Shown: positions 7,446 through 16,313, counted from the first letter of the stretch. The stretch is 48,036 nucleotides of DNA from Methanobacteriota archaeon (GCA_002687935.1 NZBN01000008.1:1-48036), one strand, 5' to 3'. The notes: a model not told the origin generated them from the letters alone. Numbers and translations: made by a program.

Positions 7446-9362
7446 ATGAAGAAATTTGTAGAAGAGCTCAACGAAAAAATACCGAGCGGTGCGCAACTTA
7501 CGGAGGTTCAAGTAGAGGGATCTAAAATTATTCTTTATTCAAAGAATCCTGAATACTTTAGTGAAAACCCTGAACTGATTAAAACTATCGTAAGCAATTA
7601 CAAGAAAAGAGTAGACGTACGAGCGACACAGGAAATTTTGGCAGACCCAGACAAAGCTCGTCAGATTATAAACGAGCTTGTTCCCGATGAAGCCGGAATA
7701 GAAAATGTAACTTTTGTAACCGACATTAGTAGAGTAATAATTGAAGCTGACAAACCAGGTCTCGTAATAGGAAAGAGTGGAGCCACGCTTAAGGAAATAA
7801 AGGAAAAGATAAAGTGGTCTCCACGAGTTGAGCGAGTTCCTGTGATGAAGTCCAAGATTGTTGATACAGTCAGACAAGTCATTTACACAGATATGGACGC
7901 CCGGAAGAAATTCCTTGAGAAGCTTGGGAAGAAACTTCTGACAAAGAGTTCAAGTGGTGGACAGAAGGAGGAGAAAAGGGATTACTGGGTCCGAATGACT
8001 GCACTCGGAGGATTCAGACAGGTAGGAAGAAGCTCCGTTTTCGTTCAGACGCCAGAAAGCAGAGTCCTCATAGATTGCGGAGTCAATGTAGCAGCCACAG
8101 GAACAAAGGAATTCCCCTACCTCAATGCACCGGAATTTAAAATAGCAGACCTTGATGCAGTAGTCGTAACTCACGCACATTTGGACCATTCAGGAGCAAT
8201 ACCCTATCTTTTCAAATATGGCTATGACGGACCGGTTTATTCTACTCCGCCAACGCGTGACCTGATGACAATGCTTCAGCTAGATTATGTTGATATTGCC
8301 CAGAGAGAAGCAAAGAAAGTCCCTTACGGAAACAAGGACATACACGAGCTCATAAAACACAGCATAGTTCTTGATTACAAGGAAGTTACAGACATAACTT
8401 CAGATATGAGACTGACATTTTACAATGCAGGGCACATACTTGGCTCAGCTCAGGCACACCTGCATATAGGCGACGGTCTTCACAATTTAATCTATACCGG
8501 GGACCTAAAATATGCAAAAACTAATCTTTTGGACCAGGCAGAAACCAATTTTATGCGACTTGAAACTTTGATAATGGAGAGCACATATGGAGGAAGAACT
8601 AATATACAGCAGTCCCTTGAAATTGCGGAACAGCAGATGACAGATGTAATTAAGAATACTATACGCAAAGGAGGAAAAGTTCTTATTCCTGTACTTGCTG
8701 TAGGAAGAGCCCAGGAAGTTATGATAGCCCTCGACAAAATAGTCAGAAAAGAGTCCATGGATGGACTAAAGTGCTATCTTGACGGAATGATTTGGGATGC
8801 AACAGCAATACACAGTGCATATCCTGAATATCTTTCATCCAGCCTCAAGCAGAAAATGCTCAATGAGAACACAAATCCCTTCCTTTCAGGAATGTTCAAG
8901 AGAATAGGTGGGCATAAAGAGAGAGAAGAACTCATAACGAGTGAGGTTCCTGCTCTTATAATGGCAACATCCGGAATGATGCAAGGAGGGCCATCTGTTG
9001 AATACTTCAGGAGACTGGCAGAGAATCCGGATAATAGCATAGTATTTGTCGCCTACCAGCCAGAAGGTTGCCTTGGAAGACGAATCCAAAAAGGAATTCC
9101 CCAGATATCTGTTGAAAAATTAGGAGGGGGAAATGAAATGGTTAATGTCAAGATGGATGTTAACACTATAAGTGGTTTCTCTGGACACTCTGACAGAAAC
9201 CAGTTGATGAATTTTGTTTCAAGAGCAAGACCACGTCCTGAGAGAGTTTTAACCTGCCATGGAGAAAGTTCAAGATGTATTGACCTAGCAAGCTCTATTT
9301 ACAAGACATTTAAATTTGAGACCAGTGCCCCAAAGAATCTGGAAACTGTACGAGTACGCTGA
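7446..9362 (+). CDS. fttA: FttA / aCPSF1, KH-domain beta-CASP nuclease, transcription termination factor
   Basis: The archaeal homologue of CPSF73. Work on methanogens and Thermococcus shows that aCPSF1/FttA cleaves nascent RNA and terminates transcription. The 638 residues comprise an N-terminal KH region with VIGKSG near 107-112, a metallo-beta-lactamase domain with THAHLDHSG at 242-250, a beta-CASP domain with the RAQEVM segment, and C-terminal SGFSGHSDR and CHGE motifs. Length and domain order are standard. It lies about 40 bases after psmB. Confidence in the family is very high. Confidence 0.97.
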   Translation: MKKFVEELNEKIPSGAQLTEVQVEGSKIILYSKNPEYFSENPELIKTIVSNYKKRVDVRATQEILADPDKARQIINELVPDEAGIENVTFVTDISRVIIEADKPGLVIGKSGATLKEIKEKIKWSPRVERVPVMKSKIVDTVRQVIYTDMDARKKFLEKLGKKLLTKSSSGGQKEEKRDYWVRMTALGGFRQVGRSSVFVQTPESRVLIDCGVNVAATGTKEFPYLNAPEFKIADLDAVVVTHAHLDHSGAIPYLFKYGYDGPVYSTPPTRDLMTMLQLDYVDIAQREAKKVPYGNKDIHELIKHSIVLDYKEVTDITSDMRLTFYNAGHILGSAQAHLHIGDGLHNLIYTGDLKYAKTNLLDQAETNFMRLETLIMESTYGGRTNIQQSLEIAEQQMTDVIKNTIRKGGKVLIPVLAVGRAQEVMIALDKIVRKESMDGLKCYLDGMIWDATAIHSAYPEYLSSSLKQKMLNENTNPFLSGMFKRIGGHKEREELITSEVPALIMATSGMMQGGPSVEYFRRLAENPDNSIVFVAYQPEGCLGRRIQKGIPQISVEKLGGGNEMVNVKMDVNTISGFSGHSDRNQLMNFVSRARPRPERVLTCHGESSRCIDLASSIYKTFKFETSAPKNLETVRVR

Positions 9363-9371
9363 GCTAAAGCT

Positions 9372-9389
9372 AATTTAATAAATTAAATT
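9372..9389. terminator. palindromic element between convergent fttA and sepF
   Basis: AATTTAAT and ATTAAATT form a perfect 8-bp inverted repeat with a 2-base centre, in the 37-base gap between two convergent genes. AT-rich with short T-runs on both strands, it could serve as a two-way 3' end. Archaeal termination does not require hairpins, so function is inferred. Confidence 0.4.
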
Positions 9390-9399
9390 TTAACCAATT

Positions 9400-9816
9400 T
9401 TATTCTGACTTTTCTGAGTCAGCTACAAGTTCATGTGAACTTTCAGATACTGCCCCGATTCTTACAATTCCGACTGAAGGTGGAGAGATGAGTATTACAT
9501 CCTCTTTTATTCCTACAATGTCCCCTCCGATTGCCTGGCAGGTTCTTTGTATTCTCTTAAGCGCTCTTTTTAGCTCAAGTTTTTCCTGCATAAGCCTTGG
9601 CTTAACCTTCAGAACTATGATATTATTTCTATCTCTTAGATTATCAAGAACTCCCTCAACATCAGAAAAATCATTCATAGACAAAACTCTGATTGAAGTG
9701 CTTGACTGCGGTTCGTGACCCTTCCAGTCGATTTCAACAAATTTTGGTTCCTTCATTACTGAAGTTGGTGTTGAAGAATTCGAGCTTCTCTTGAATATGT
9801 TTTTGAATCCGGCCAT
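9400..9816 (-). CDS. sepF: SepF, membrane anchor of FtsZ
   Basis: Archaeal SepF tethers the FtsZ ring to the membrane. The 138-residue protein starts MAGFKNIFKR, a short amphipathic segment expected to bind membrane, then a linker, then the SepF core with FSDVEGVLDNLRDRNNIIVL and a GGDIVGIKEDVILISP segment. I start at 9816 because GGGAG lies about 8 bases upstream; an earlier ATG pair lies before that site. A TATA element at 9850-9862 suggests independent expression from the exosome superoperon upstream. Its presence implies FtsZ-based division. Confidence 0.9.
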   Translation of the reverse strand: MAGFKNIFKRSSNSSTPTSVMKEPKFVEIDWKGHEPQSSTSIRVLSMNDFSDVEGVLDNLRDRNNIIVLKVKPRLMQEKLELKRALKRIQRTCQAIGGDIVGIKEDVILISPPSVGIVRIGAVSESSHELVADSEKSE

Positions 9817-9849
9817 CTTATTTTCTCCCATCATACACTATATACAGTT

Positions 9850-9862
9850 GTTATTTAAAGTT
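9850..9862 (-). promoter_or_regulatory. TATA box of sepF
   Basis: The minus strand reads AACTTTAAATAAC, just inside the gap after the prefoldin gene. A start near 9831 would leave a leader of about 15 bases that includes the GGGAG ribosome binding site. Confidence 0.45.
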
Positions 9863-9870
9863 TTCCAAGG

Positions 9871-10227
9871 CTATTGGGCTCCACCCTGCTCAGGCGGCTT
9901 GAAAGAGCCCTCTAGTTTTTCCTGGATTGACTTGAGCTTGTCATTGATTGAAGATTCCTGTTTTTTTAGTGATTTAAGTCTGACATCAATCATTTCTGCC
10001 TCATCATCCAGCCCTTTTTTTGCTTTTTCTGAATCTGTTTTTAGCATAATCTGGCCAACTATTTTGTAGACCTCAGAAGGATTGTGTTGGGATATCTCTT
10101 CCAATGCTTTTTTGGTTTCAGCAAGACGCATTTCAAGTTGTGTCTTCTGAGTCAATATCATCCTGAGCTGCTGCTGATATTCCTGAAATTCCCTCAGGGA
10201 GTTTTTTGTTTCTTCTGACATATTCAT
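9871..10227 (-). CDS. pfdB: prefoldin beta subunit
   Basis: Subunit of the hexameric prefoldin chaperone that passes unfolded proteins to the thermosome. The 118-residue protein is two long coiled-coil helices joined by a short hairpin, with the signature NPSEVYKIVGQIMLKTD near the middle. The start overlaps the pcc1 stop as ATGA, and GGAGG lies about 7 bases upstream. A second ATG two codons later is an alternative. It is the last gene of the exosome superoperon, its usual place in archaea. Confidence 0.93.
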   Translation of the reverse strand: MNMSEETKNSLREFQEYQQQLRMILTQKTQLEMRLAETKKALEEISQHNPSEVYKIVGQIMLKTDSEKAKKGLDDEAEMIDVRLKSLKKQESSINDKLKSIQEKLEGSFKPPEQGGAQ

Positions 10228-10454
10228 TTTTTATCCTCCATATTACTGTCAGCAAGCATGCCGACAAGTTTGAGATAGGAATTGATAGCCGCCCGCATTG
10301 CTGCTGCGTCTGTCGCCTCGAACTCCATCACTATTTTTCCGTCTTCAGACCCCAGCTTTACTTTGAAGCGTTCTGCGTCGTCAAGGTCAGGTTCAAGGGA
10401 AATGACGATTGCTTCTGCGTCGTCCGCTTCAACCTCAATTATTGCTTTATACAT
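10224..10454 (-). CDS. pcc1: KEOPS complex subunit Pcc1
   Basis: A small dimerising subunit of the KEOPS complex that makes the universal t6A37 tRNA modification. The 76-residue protein begins MYKAIIEVEADDAEAI and ends in the helical segment AAMRAAINSYLKLVGML, matching the family. The start at 10454 places the gene 7 bases after the rpoP stop; a longer reading from 10532 would run back through rpoP and is rejected. Order rpoP-pcc1-pfdB is standard for archaea. Confidence 0.9.
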   Translation of the reverse strand: MYKAIIEVEADDAEAIVISLEPDLDDAERFKVKLGSEDGKIVMEFEATDAAAMRAAINSYLKLVGMLADSNMEDKK

Positions 10455-10461
10455 CTTAACA

Positions 10462-10602
10462 CTATACAGCAGGAACTGTTCTGGCAACCGGCTGTCTCTT
10501 TTTGACAAAAATCTTGTAATCACACTTAACACAGCGAATTACACCAGATGCATCTCTGAGTTCCTCAGTATTTGCTCCACAGCTTACACATCTATATGCC
10601 AT
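10462..10602 (-). CDS. rpoP: RNA polymerase subunit P (Rpo12/RpoP)
   Basis: A 46-residue zinc-ribbon subunit of the archaeal RNA polymerase, equivalent to eukaryotic Rpb12. I found it by translating the gap between L37Ae and pcc1. It begins MAYRCVSCGA, has zinc cysteines C5, C8, C24 and C27, and ends in a basic tail RQPVARTVPAV. The start overlaps the end of the L37Ae gene by 11 bases. Length, cysteines and location all match the family. Confidence 0.95.
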   Translation of the reverse strand: MAYRCVSCGANTEELRDASGVIRCVKCDYKIFVKKRQPVARTVPAV

Positions 10603-10903
10603 CTAGAACCTCCTCTTGAGACTGTTCTGAATCTTTTGTTTTTTGGGAAACCCCAGAAGACGAGAGTCTTGCCTTTATCTCTTCAATTGAAGAGGAAGGC
10701 GAGTAGGCCCCTGCTGAAAATTGTAGGTCGCACTTTCTGCAGCGCCACACACCAACAAATTCCCTTCGGACTTTCTTGGCTTTGCAGCTTGGGCATGGGT
10801 GCTTGGCTTTGGAATACTTTTCAATTGCAGCAGTCCTAAGCCTAACCTTACGACCATATCTCTGGCCGAATCTTCCTGCTGAGCCTACTAGTTTTGTTCT
10901 CAT
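10592..10903 (-). CDS. rpl37ae: large ribosomal subunit protein eL43 (L37Ae)
   Basis: A zinc-ribbon 50S protein. It starts MRTKLVGSAGRFGQRYGRK, has cysteines C37, C40, C55 and C58, and the segment VWRCRKCDLQFSAGAYSP. The family is usually 70-95 residues; here about 25 extra residues of polar, low-complexity sequence close the C-terminus and overlap rpoP. It lies 4 bases after rrp42. Secure identification. Confidence 0.95.
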   Translation of the reverse strand: MRTKLVGSAGRFGQRYGRKVRLRTAAIEKYSKAKHPCPSCKAKKVRREFVGVWRCRKCDLQFSAGAYSPSSSIEEIKARLSSSGVSQKTKDSEQSQEEVLDGI

Positions 10904-10907
10904 TGTC

Positions 10908-11660
10908 TTATTTTAGAAGCTTTCTTGTTTCCTTGGATCGTTTTGCTGCTATCTTGACACAGGAAAGAATTTCCTCTGTAGTCCAGTTGTTTGAACCAGC
11001 TTTCTGCATTGCGCAGACATTGCCCTTGTCCTCAAGAGTAACGGTGAAACGTGCGTCAAGAACCTTCTCTTCATCGAGAGAGGGATCCAGCAGTATGTGC
11101 TCACCTATCTTTATAAAGGTGTTGGCAATTGGCTTCTTTACAACTGGAAGCTTTCCAAATTCTTCATCATCTACGTTGTGCAGAGCTGCAACACCTGCAA
11201 GAGATGCTGCATCGATTGGATTCCCTGAATAATTGAGAGTCCATAGATCCACAAAGACAGATCTTACTTCAACGCCTGATTCAATAACAAGCTTGTCCAT
11301 TTCAATGGCCTTAGACTCGCGAATTCCGCGATCGACAACCCTTGACAACTCTATATCGTTGTCGCTTGGCGGGCCCAGTGAGAAGTGCTCGTAAGACAGA
11401 GGAGTCAATTCAGCGCTAACTGAAAGAGTTCCACTGTCTGGAGAGTCAGGATAAGGTTCCATTTTTCCAAGTGAAATTCCTGCCGCAACTTCCATTTTTC
11501 CAAGTTTTACATTAGCGGAGCCTTTTGCCCTGCCATACAGACCTGTTTCAATTATGATTGGTCTGATTTCGTCAAACTTTCTTCCGTCGAGACGCTTACC
11601 AGCATCGGCAAGAGCCAGAACGTGTTCTCTTTCAATTTTAGAAATTATTGCTCTACTCAT
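10908..11660 (-). CDS. rrp42: exosome subunit Rrp42
   Basis: RNase PH-fold subunit of the hexameric archaeal exosome ring; inactive itself but needed for Rrp41 activity. The 250-residue protein opens with a helix, then [18 protein letters not shown] and [16 protein letters not shown], and later has [19 protein letters not shown]. Length is slightly under the usual 260-275. It overlaps the 3' end of rrp41 by 8 bases, as expected for stoichiometric partners. Confidence 0.95.
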   Translation of the reverse strand: MSRAIISKIEREHVLALADAGKRLDGRKFDEIRPIIIETGLYGRAKGSANVKLGKMEVAAGISLGKMEPYPDSPDSGTLSVSAELTPLSYEHFSLGPPSDNDIELSRVVDRGIRESKAIEMDKLVIESGVEVRSVFVDLWTLNYSGNPIDAASLAGVAALHNVDDEEFGKLPVVKKPIANTFIKIGEHILLDPSLDEEKVLDARFTVTLEDKGNVCAMQKAGSNNWTTEEILSCVKIAAKRSKETRKLLK

Positions 11661-12372
11661 TTTTGTATCTCCTCTTCAGAGCATCTTTCTGAAGTCCATA
11701 TATTGTTTTGCAACCATCTATTGCATATTTGAGTGCCTGTTCGAACTCGTCTTCTGTCATCAAGCCATCCATTTGTAGGAGGGTGATTTCGTCGAGTCCG
11801 GCGGCATATGCAACAGGCAAATCAGCCTGACCTGTATTGTCCTCTATTCCGTTTAGGTCGAGAACAACAGTATCATCTATTTTACCTGCGGCGCATGAGG
11901 CGACCATGTCGCGCATCTTTATTCCCGCATCAGCAAGAGCAACAGATGCTGCTGTAAGACCAGTAACTCTTGTACCTGCATCTGCTTGTAGAATTTCTAT
12001 GTGCAGTCTTATTGCAGACTGTGCATAGTCCTCTACATATATTACAGATTCAAGGGCTTCTTTGGTAACCTTTGCAATTTCCTTGGACCTTCTGTCAGGA
12101 CCAGGTCTTTTTCTGTCCGGAACCGAGAAAGGTGCCATTTCATATTGTGTCTGAAGGACAACGCGGTCCGGAAGCATTTTGTGCCTTGGATGCATTTCCA
12201 CAGGACCGTACACAGCAGCAAGTACATGTGAACCGCCCATTTCAACATATGCAGAACCGTCAGCCTGTTCAAGGACTCCGGCTTCTATCTTGACTGATCT
12301 TAGTTCGTCGAACTTTCGACCATCGAGACGCTTTCCATCCACTATAAGGGCTTCTCCGTTTGATGATCCCAT
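11653..12372 (-). CDS. rrp41: exosome subunit Rrp41, phosphorolytic active site
   Basis: Catalytic RNase PH subunit of the exosome, degrading RNA 3'-5' with phosphate and adding tails in reverse. [18 protein letters not shown] opens the domain, [16 protein letters not shown] binds RNA/phosphate, [19 protein letters not shown] follows, and the catalytic Asp lies in [15 protein letters not shown]. The 239 residues match the family. The start codon shares bases with the rrp4 stop (TAATG). Confidence 0.96.
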   Translation of the reverse strand: MGSSNGEALIVDGKRLDGRKFDELRSVKIEAGVLEQADGSAYVEMGGSHVLAAVYGPVEMHPRHKMLPDRVVLQTQYEMAPFSVPDRKRPGPDRRSKEIAKVTKEALESVIYVEDYAQSAIRLHIEILQADAGTRVTGLTAASVALADAGIKMRDMVASCAAGKIDDTVVLDLNGIEDNTGQADLPVAYAAGLDEITLLQMDGLMTEDEFEQALKYAIDGCKTIYGLQKDALKRRYKNE

Positions 12373-13130
12373 TATTCTTCAGCCTCCTTTGATTCTTCAG
12401 TTTCAGCTTCAGGTTCTTTTGACCCTACAGGCTTTGGTTTCAGGGAAGATTTGTTTCCGGTTGATTTCTCCAGAAATTCCCTGATGTTTTCAGTTAATCC
12501 AGGCATATGAGCTTTGCTTTCGATAAGTCTTATCGCTTCTACAGCGAGTTCTTCATTATCTCCACTAAGCCATACACGGCCATTTTGACCTACAGTTATC
12601 TTGCAGCCAGTCATGTCCTTTATCATCTGGACCATTGTTCCTTTTCTTCCTATTACACGAGGAACTTTCGTAGAAGTAATAGTTATAATTCGGCCGCCGT
12701 TAAGCTTGTATAGACCGCGATCCTTCATTGTCAGACCTGCGTTCATTGCCTTAGATACATTCATTACTTTTGCAACAACTGTATCTCCAATTCCATATAT
12801 CTTGGATATATCTTCGTCATCAAGATTAACAAAGTAATCTGTTCCATTAGCCACAGTCAAAACTCCGCCATAAGCTGAGTTGAGGTCTAGTGACCAGTGT
12901 GAGAACGAGATGTCTTTGACAACTCCGATGACAACATCCCTTGGCTTTGGTATATATCTACCATTAAGCGCTATCACCTTGATGAAATTCTCTTTAGAAT
13001 CTACAAGGCCCAGGATGTTCGAATGTACATTTTTTCCACTCTTGTAGGTGCCTTCACCAAGCAAGAGGTCTCCAGTTCCTAGAAGTTCTCCAGGAACTAC
13101 AATATCTCTATTTTTTATTTTCAATGTCAT
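12372..13130 (-). CDS. rrp4: exosome cap subunit Rrp4
   Basis: RNA-binding cap of the exosome. The 252-residue protein starts at 13130 ([15 protein letters not shown]), with GGAG about 6 bases upstream; the longer frame from 13211 overlaps SBDS and has no family similarity in the extra part. Order of domains: N-terminal domain with [16 protein letters not shown], an S1 domain (about 60-125), then a KH domain with VIGRKG at 159-164. A Glu/Lys-rich tail of about 40 residues ends the protein. Confidence 0.95.
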   Translation of the reverse strand: MTLKIKNRDIVVPGELLGTGDLLLGEGTYKSGKNVHSNILGLVDSKENFIKVIALNGRYIPKPRDVVIGVVKDISFSHWSLDLNSAYGGVLTVANGTDYFVNLDDEDISKIYGIGDTVVAKVMNVSKAMNAGLTMKDRGLYKLNGGRIITITSTKVPRVIGRKGTMVQMIKDMTGCKITVGQNGRVWLSGDNEELAVEAIRLIESKAHMPGLTENIREFLEKSTGNKSSLKPKPVGSKEPEAETEESKEAEE

Positions 13131-13155
13131 TTTTTCTCCTTTTGTTTTTTTGTTT

Positions 13156-13851
13156 TTATTTCTGCAATTTCTTGCATTCAAATGATCCCTGTGTGGCTCC
13201 GTTGAGCTCATTATAGAAGCTCTCCTCGACCCCCGCAGGGATTTTGATTGTTACCTTGAGGCTTCCGTCATTAAGCCACTGTTCACTTTCTATTCCAAAA
13301 TTACGCAGCATTCCATACGCTTTTCCGGTGTGAACGGCAGGCACAATAACCTCTAGCCTCAGTTTTTCTACACTGATTGGAAGAAATTTCGAAATCGCCT
13401 CTACGACCGTTTGAACTTGGTCTTCGGCTTTTCTTAGAGGATCAATATGAATCTTGGACTCTTCCATCGCCACCTCTATTCTATTAGGGGGGTGTGGATG
13501 TCCTGTCTGCGGGTTGAATGCATCCCGCGCAATGAGAGTCGATATCATCTTTTTCTTTTTATCGAGTAACTCTCTTCGCTGATCCGTCGTCAGCTGAATT
13601 TCTCCTTTCAGTACTATTTCTTTACCCACTTGTAGCGGATTTGTTGTATTAAATACTTTTTGTAAGTCCGCTTCTGGCACTCTTTCGGCTTTTCTGGCAT
13701 CAGAATAGACTTCCTGAACTGCCATAAGCTCTGATAATTCGACATCTTCACCTGCTTTTAGAGCCTGCGCTTTATCAGAATCAACCAAAACTTCAAAATG
13801 TTTTCCGCCGGATGAATACCGGGCAAGAGTAGAATCCTCAATACTTACCAT
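13156..13851 (-). CDS. sbds: ribosome maturation protein SBDS (Sdo1)
   Basis: Archaeal homologue of the Shwachman-Bodian-Diamond protein; in eukaryotes it works with EFL1 to release eIF6 from 60S subunits. The 231-residue protein shows the three-domain SBDS plan, with KHFEVLVDSDKAQALKAG early, a central QREELLDKKK-like helix segment, and the conserved GHPHPPNRIEVAMEE. The start shares bases with the psmA stop. Its place between psmA and rrp4 is the conserved superoperon order. Confidence 0.95.
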   Translation of the reverse strand: MVSIEDSTLARYSSGGKHFEVLVDSDKAQALKAGEDVELSELMAVQEVYSDARKAERVPEADLQKVFNTTNPLQVGKEIVLKGEIQLTTDQRRELLDKKKKMISTLIARDAFNPQTGHPHPPNRIEVAMEESKIHIDPLRKAEDQVQTVVEAISKFLPISVEKLRLEVIVPAVHTGKAYGMLRNFGIESEQWLNDGSLKVTIKIPAGVEESFYNELNGATQGSFECKKLQK

Positions 13852-14585
13852 TATTCCTTCTTTTTCTTTGAGCCAGAGAGTTTAGACATGTGAGACTTGC
13901 ATTCTTCCTGTGAAAGTATGTCAAACTTACCGCCTTTTTCAACATACGCGAGCTCTATATTTTGCTCGTTGAAACGGCTTGCATCCGCGCTTCGCATGCC
14001 TTTGAGGGCAAGATCTATAGCTTGGTCACGGGCCATATCATCCTTGTAATGCTTTGTAAAATAATCCCGGACCTTGTCAGAATTCTCTCCAATTGCTGCT
14101 GCCATATATTCCCAGTATGAACCGGAAGGATCTGTTTCGAAAAGCCTTGCATCTCCGTCAACACCGCCAATAAGCATAGATGTTCCAAAGGGCCTTACGC
14201 CGGCAACTTGTGTATGAAGCTGCTGATAGTCGCAAATTTCCTTTGTAAGAGAATCAACAGCCATTGATTCTTCATAAGTTATTCTGTGAGATTGAGCCAT
14301 AACTCTGGCTTTGTCCACAATCCTTCTTCCGTCTGCTACAAGACCAGATGTTGCAGCACCTATGTGCTTGTCAACTCTGTATATTTTTTCAATTGAACCA
14401 GGAACCATAAGTTTCTCGGACACGTTTTTGTCCGCGGCAAGCAGAACTCCGTCTGCATAAACAATTCCTAAAGATATTGTACCTTTCTTAACAGCTTCCC
14501 TTGCATATTCGACCTGATAGAGTCTTCCTTGTGGAGAGAAAACCGTTATCGCACGGTCATAACCCATCATCTGTGGCGGTTGCAT
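13851..14585 (-). CDS. psmA: 20S proteasome alpha subunit
   Basis: Forms the outer rings of the 20S proteasome and gates substrate entry. The diagnostic N-terminal segment is YDRAITVFSPQGRLYQVEYA, within the first 30 residues, followed by the alpha signature helix. Length 244 is typical. An AAGGAGGT ribosome binding site lies just upstream of the ATG. The C-terminus is Lys-rich. The beta subunit lies elsewhere in the window at 6774, on the opposite strand. Confidence 0.97.
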   Translation of the reverse strand: MQPPQMMGYDRAITVFSPQGRLYQVEYAREAVKKGTISLGIVYADGVLLAADKNVSEKLMVPGSIEKIYRVDKHIGAATSGLVADGRRIVDKARVMAQSHRITYEESMAVDSLTKEICDYQQLHTQVAGVRPFGTSMLIGGVDGDARLFETDPSGSYWEYMAAAIGENSDKVRDYFTKHYKDDMARDQAIDLALKGMRSADASRFNEQNIELAYVEKGGKFDILSQEECKSHMSKLSGSKKKKE

Positions 14586-14608
14586 AATTTACCTCCTTTC
14601 TTTTAACG

Positions 14609-14962
14609 CTACTTTCGTTTTCTGTTTAAGTATTTATCCTTTGTCTTTTTAATGGTGCCGGAAACTCCGAGGACTCTGAAAGTCATAGGGGAGCCTCCAA
14701 TACTTGTTATTATGGCGAGTGATGCGATGACTTCCGTAAGTGCTTTGTTTGAGCAACGGACTATTCCACTGGATGTTTTTGAGTCATATTCTATAAGCCA
14801 GAGATTTGCATTGCTTGTTCCAAGCTCTCCAAGGAAGGAAAGGAGTGAGTTTAAGATCTTGCTGACAATCTGCTTTTCGCTTATTTTGGTCTCAGACAGT
14901 AATTCGAATGAGATATATCGCCAGTTCTCCTTTAGCGTTGGCTTAACTTTGAACTTAACCAT
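14609..14962 (-). CDS. rnp2: RNase P protein component 2 (Pop5)
   Basis: Protein cofactor of the RNA-based RNase P that matures tRNA 5' ends; Pop5 pairs with Rpp30. The 117-residue sequence has the Pop5 opening KPTLKENWRYISFELLSE, central GELGTSNANLWLIEYD, and the RCSNKALTEVIASLA segment. It overlaps rnp3 by 8 bases, consistent with a complex formed by co-translated partners. Confidence 0.92.
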   Translation of the reverse strand: MVKFKVKPTLKENWRYISFELLSETKISEKQIVSKILNSLLSFLGELGTSNANLWLIEYDSKTSSGIVRCSNKALTEVIASLAIITSIGGSPMTFRVLGVSGTIKKTKDKYLNRKRK

Positions 14963-15620
14963 TTTTAGTTATACCTTCCTTGACAGTAACACCGCTGTGC
15001 TTCCGTCTGTTTTTTTCAACAAGTTCTTTTGGAAATCCCATAACGGCTCGCTTTGCTTCAGCATTGCTCATACCCAGGACTTCTGCAAGCGCCATCATCT
15101 GACGAGGCTGTCTTAACCCATACTTGCTTGAAGCGCCAGTTGTCATGACGATATCAAGCTTGTATTTTCTTGCAAGAAGGAGATTGAACTTTATTTTTGA
15201 AAGGAGTAAAGACCTTTTTATTCCCGTGAGCTCGAGAATATCCGCAAGGTTTATTTCAAGTGCAACATTGTTCTTAGAAGCCAGTGCTGCAGAGGACTGG
15301 TCTATAAAGGCGTGTGAAATTACATCGACAAGGGAAGACTCAGCAGCGGCTCTCATAGCACGCGGGCTCTTGGTATTTATCATAAGAATATCTACGGACT
15401 CTCGGTTTTTCAATGCAGTTTTTACATCACCTGATTTGTCTGCATTCACTTCGAGAACTGAGAAAATATCAACACCTGATTCTTTTGTAGACTCTTTCAC
15501 AGCTTCGTACTGCTCTTTTTTGAAATTATTTCTAAATAGAATCCCGGCTCCGCTTATCCCAAAACTTTCAAAATCTGGAAAACCTTCCTTCAAAATAACT
15601 GAGTTGTGTAGGTCGTACAT
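14955..15620 (-). CDS. rnp3: RNase P protein component 3 (Rpp30)
   Basis: TIM-barrel-like RNase P subunit that partners Pop5. The 221-residue protein contains VLEVNADKSGDVKTALKN, the ARKYKLDIVMTTGASSKYG segment and LRQPRQMMALAEVLGM, all typical of Rpp30. It lies 27 bases after L15e and overlaps rnp2. Length is near the family norm. Confidence 0.92.
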   Translation of the reverse strand: MYDLHNSVILKEGFPDFESFGISGAGILFRNNFKKEQYEAVKESTKESGVDIFSVLEVNADKSGDVKTALKNRESVDILMINTKSPRAMRAAAESSLVDVISHAFIDQSSAALASKNNVALEINLADILELTGIKRSLLLSKIKFNLLLARKYKLDIVMTTGASSKYGLRQPRQMMALAEVLGMSNAEAKRAVMGFPKELVEKNRRKHSGVTVKEGITKNG

Positions 15621-15647
15621 AATTTTCTGAGCACAGGAAGCTTTAAA

Positions 15648-16217
15648 TTAGTTTCCTCTGTTTTTATTTGCACCAAGGCTCGGTCTCGATTTCTCAACAC
15701 CATAGCCCTTCTTGTGAAGGCCTCTTCCCCTCTTTCCAGAAGAAGTAAGACCGCGGTAAACACGCTTCTTGTGCTTGTTTGAACATATCCAGTTTATTCT
15801 TGAATCTGCCACTATTTGAGGATGATAAGGATCAACAAGGATTACTTCGTACCATACGTTTTTTCCGTCGTCTCCGACCCAGTAAGAGTTTAGAACTTCC
15901 ATGTTCGGATACTTTCTTGAAACCCTGTTTTCTAAAAGTGATTGTAGGCTCTTGCCCGGAGTAACAAAACGACCGTAGCTTGTCGGCTTCCTTGCAGCTC
16001 TAGGTGCAGGACGCTTTCTGCCTCCTTTGGTCATTCTTGTTCTGACAATAGTATAACCGCCCTTTGCACGATAGCCAAGAGATCTTGCACTATCTATTCG
16101 TGTGGGACCTTCGATTCTTGTGAATCTCTGCTCGGCTCTCCACTTAAGATAGCGCTTCCTCTGAAGCTCAACATTCGGTTTTTTCCATGCCTCCCGCATG
16201 TATTTGTAGTATCCCAT
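15648..16217 (-). CDS. rpl15e: large ribosomal subunit protein eL15 (L15e)
   Basis: A basic 50S protein of 189 residues, usual length 190-200. It begins MGYYKYMREAWKKP, contains RIEGPTRIDSARSLGYRAKGG and SYWVGDDGKNVWYEVILVDP, and ends in the GKRGRGLHKKGYG segment. It is the first gene of the exosome superoperon, with GGAG-type ribosome binding site about 8 bases before the ATG and a TATA box about 75 bases upstream. Confidence 0.97.
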   Translation of the reverse strand: MGYYKYMREAWKKPNVELQRKRYLKWRAEQRFTRIEGPTRIDSARSLGYRAKGGYTIVRTRMTKGGRKRPAPRAARKPTSYGRFVTPGKSLQSLLENRVSRKYPNMEVLNSYWVGDDGKNVWYEVILVDPYHPQIVADSRINWICSNKHKKRVYRGLTSSGKRGRGLHKKGYGVEKSRPSLGANKNRGN

Positions 16218-16288
16218 TTTGTGTCTCCGATTTGCACTCAGCCTGAAGCATCATAGTACGGATAGGTCATTCTTATGAGCTGTCCGAC

Positions 16289-16298
16289 TTATAAAGCT
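16289..16298 (-). promoter_or_regulatory. TATA box of the exosome superoperon (L15e promoter)
   Basis: The minus strand reads AGCTTTATAAG. A start near 16267 gives a leader of about 50 bases before L15e, longer than other leaders in this window. The 128-base gap 16218-16345 holds this promoter and the opposing one for 16346; no RNA gene is evident in it. Confidence 0.55.
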
Positions 16299-16313
16299 TT
16301 GGGAGAAGGAAAA

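Noticed and set aside
7287-9089. Several antisense ORFs opposite psmB and fttA
   Set aside because: They have low-complexity or Ser/Leu/Phe-rich translations typical of reverse-frame shadows, and fttA and psmB are unambiguous on the plus strand.
10455-10532. Longer Pcc1 starting at 10532
   Set aside because: The extension runs back through rpoP in another frame and has no family similarity; the ATG at 10454 gives the normal Pcc1 N-terminus.
13131-13211. Longer Rrp4 starting at 13211
   Set aside because: The extra residues overlap SBDS coding sequence and lack family similarity, while GGAG precedes the ATG at 13130.
16218-16270. Possible C/D box guide RNA on the minus strand (an ATGATG followed by CTGA)
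   Set aside because: Only one C-like and one D-like box occur, about 10 bases apart, with no C'/D' pair or terminal stem. The sequence is better explained as the leader of L15e.
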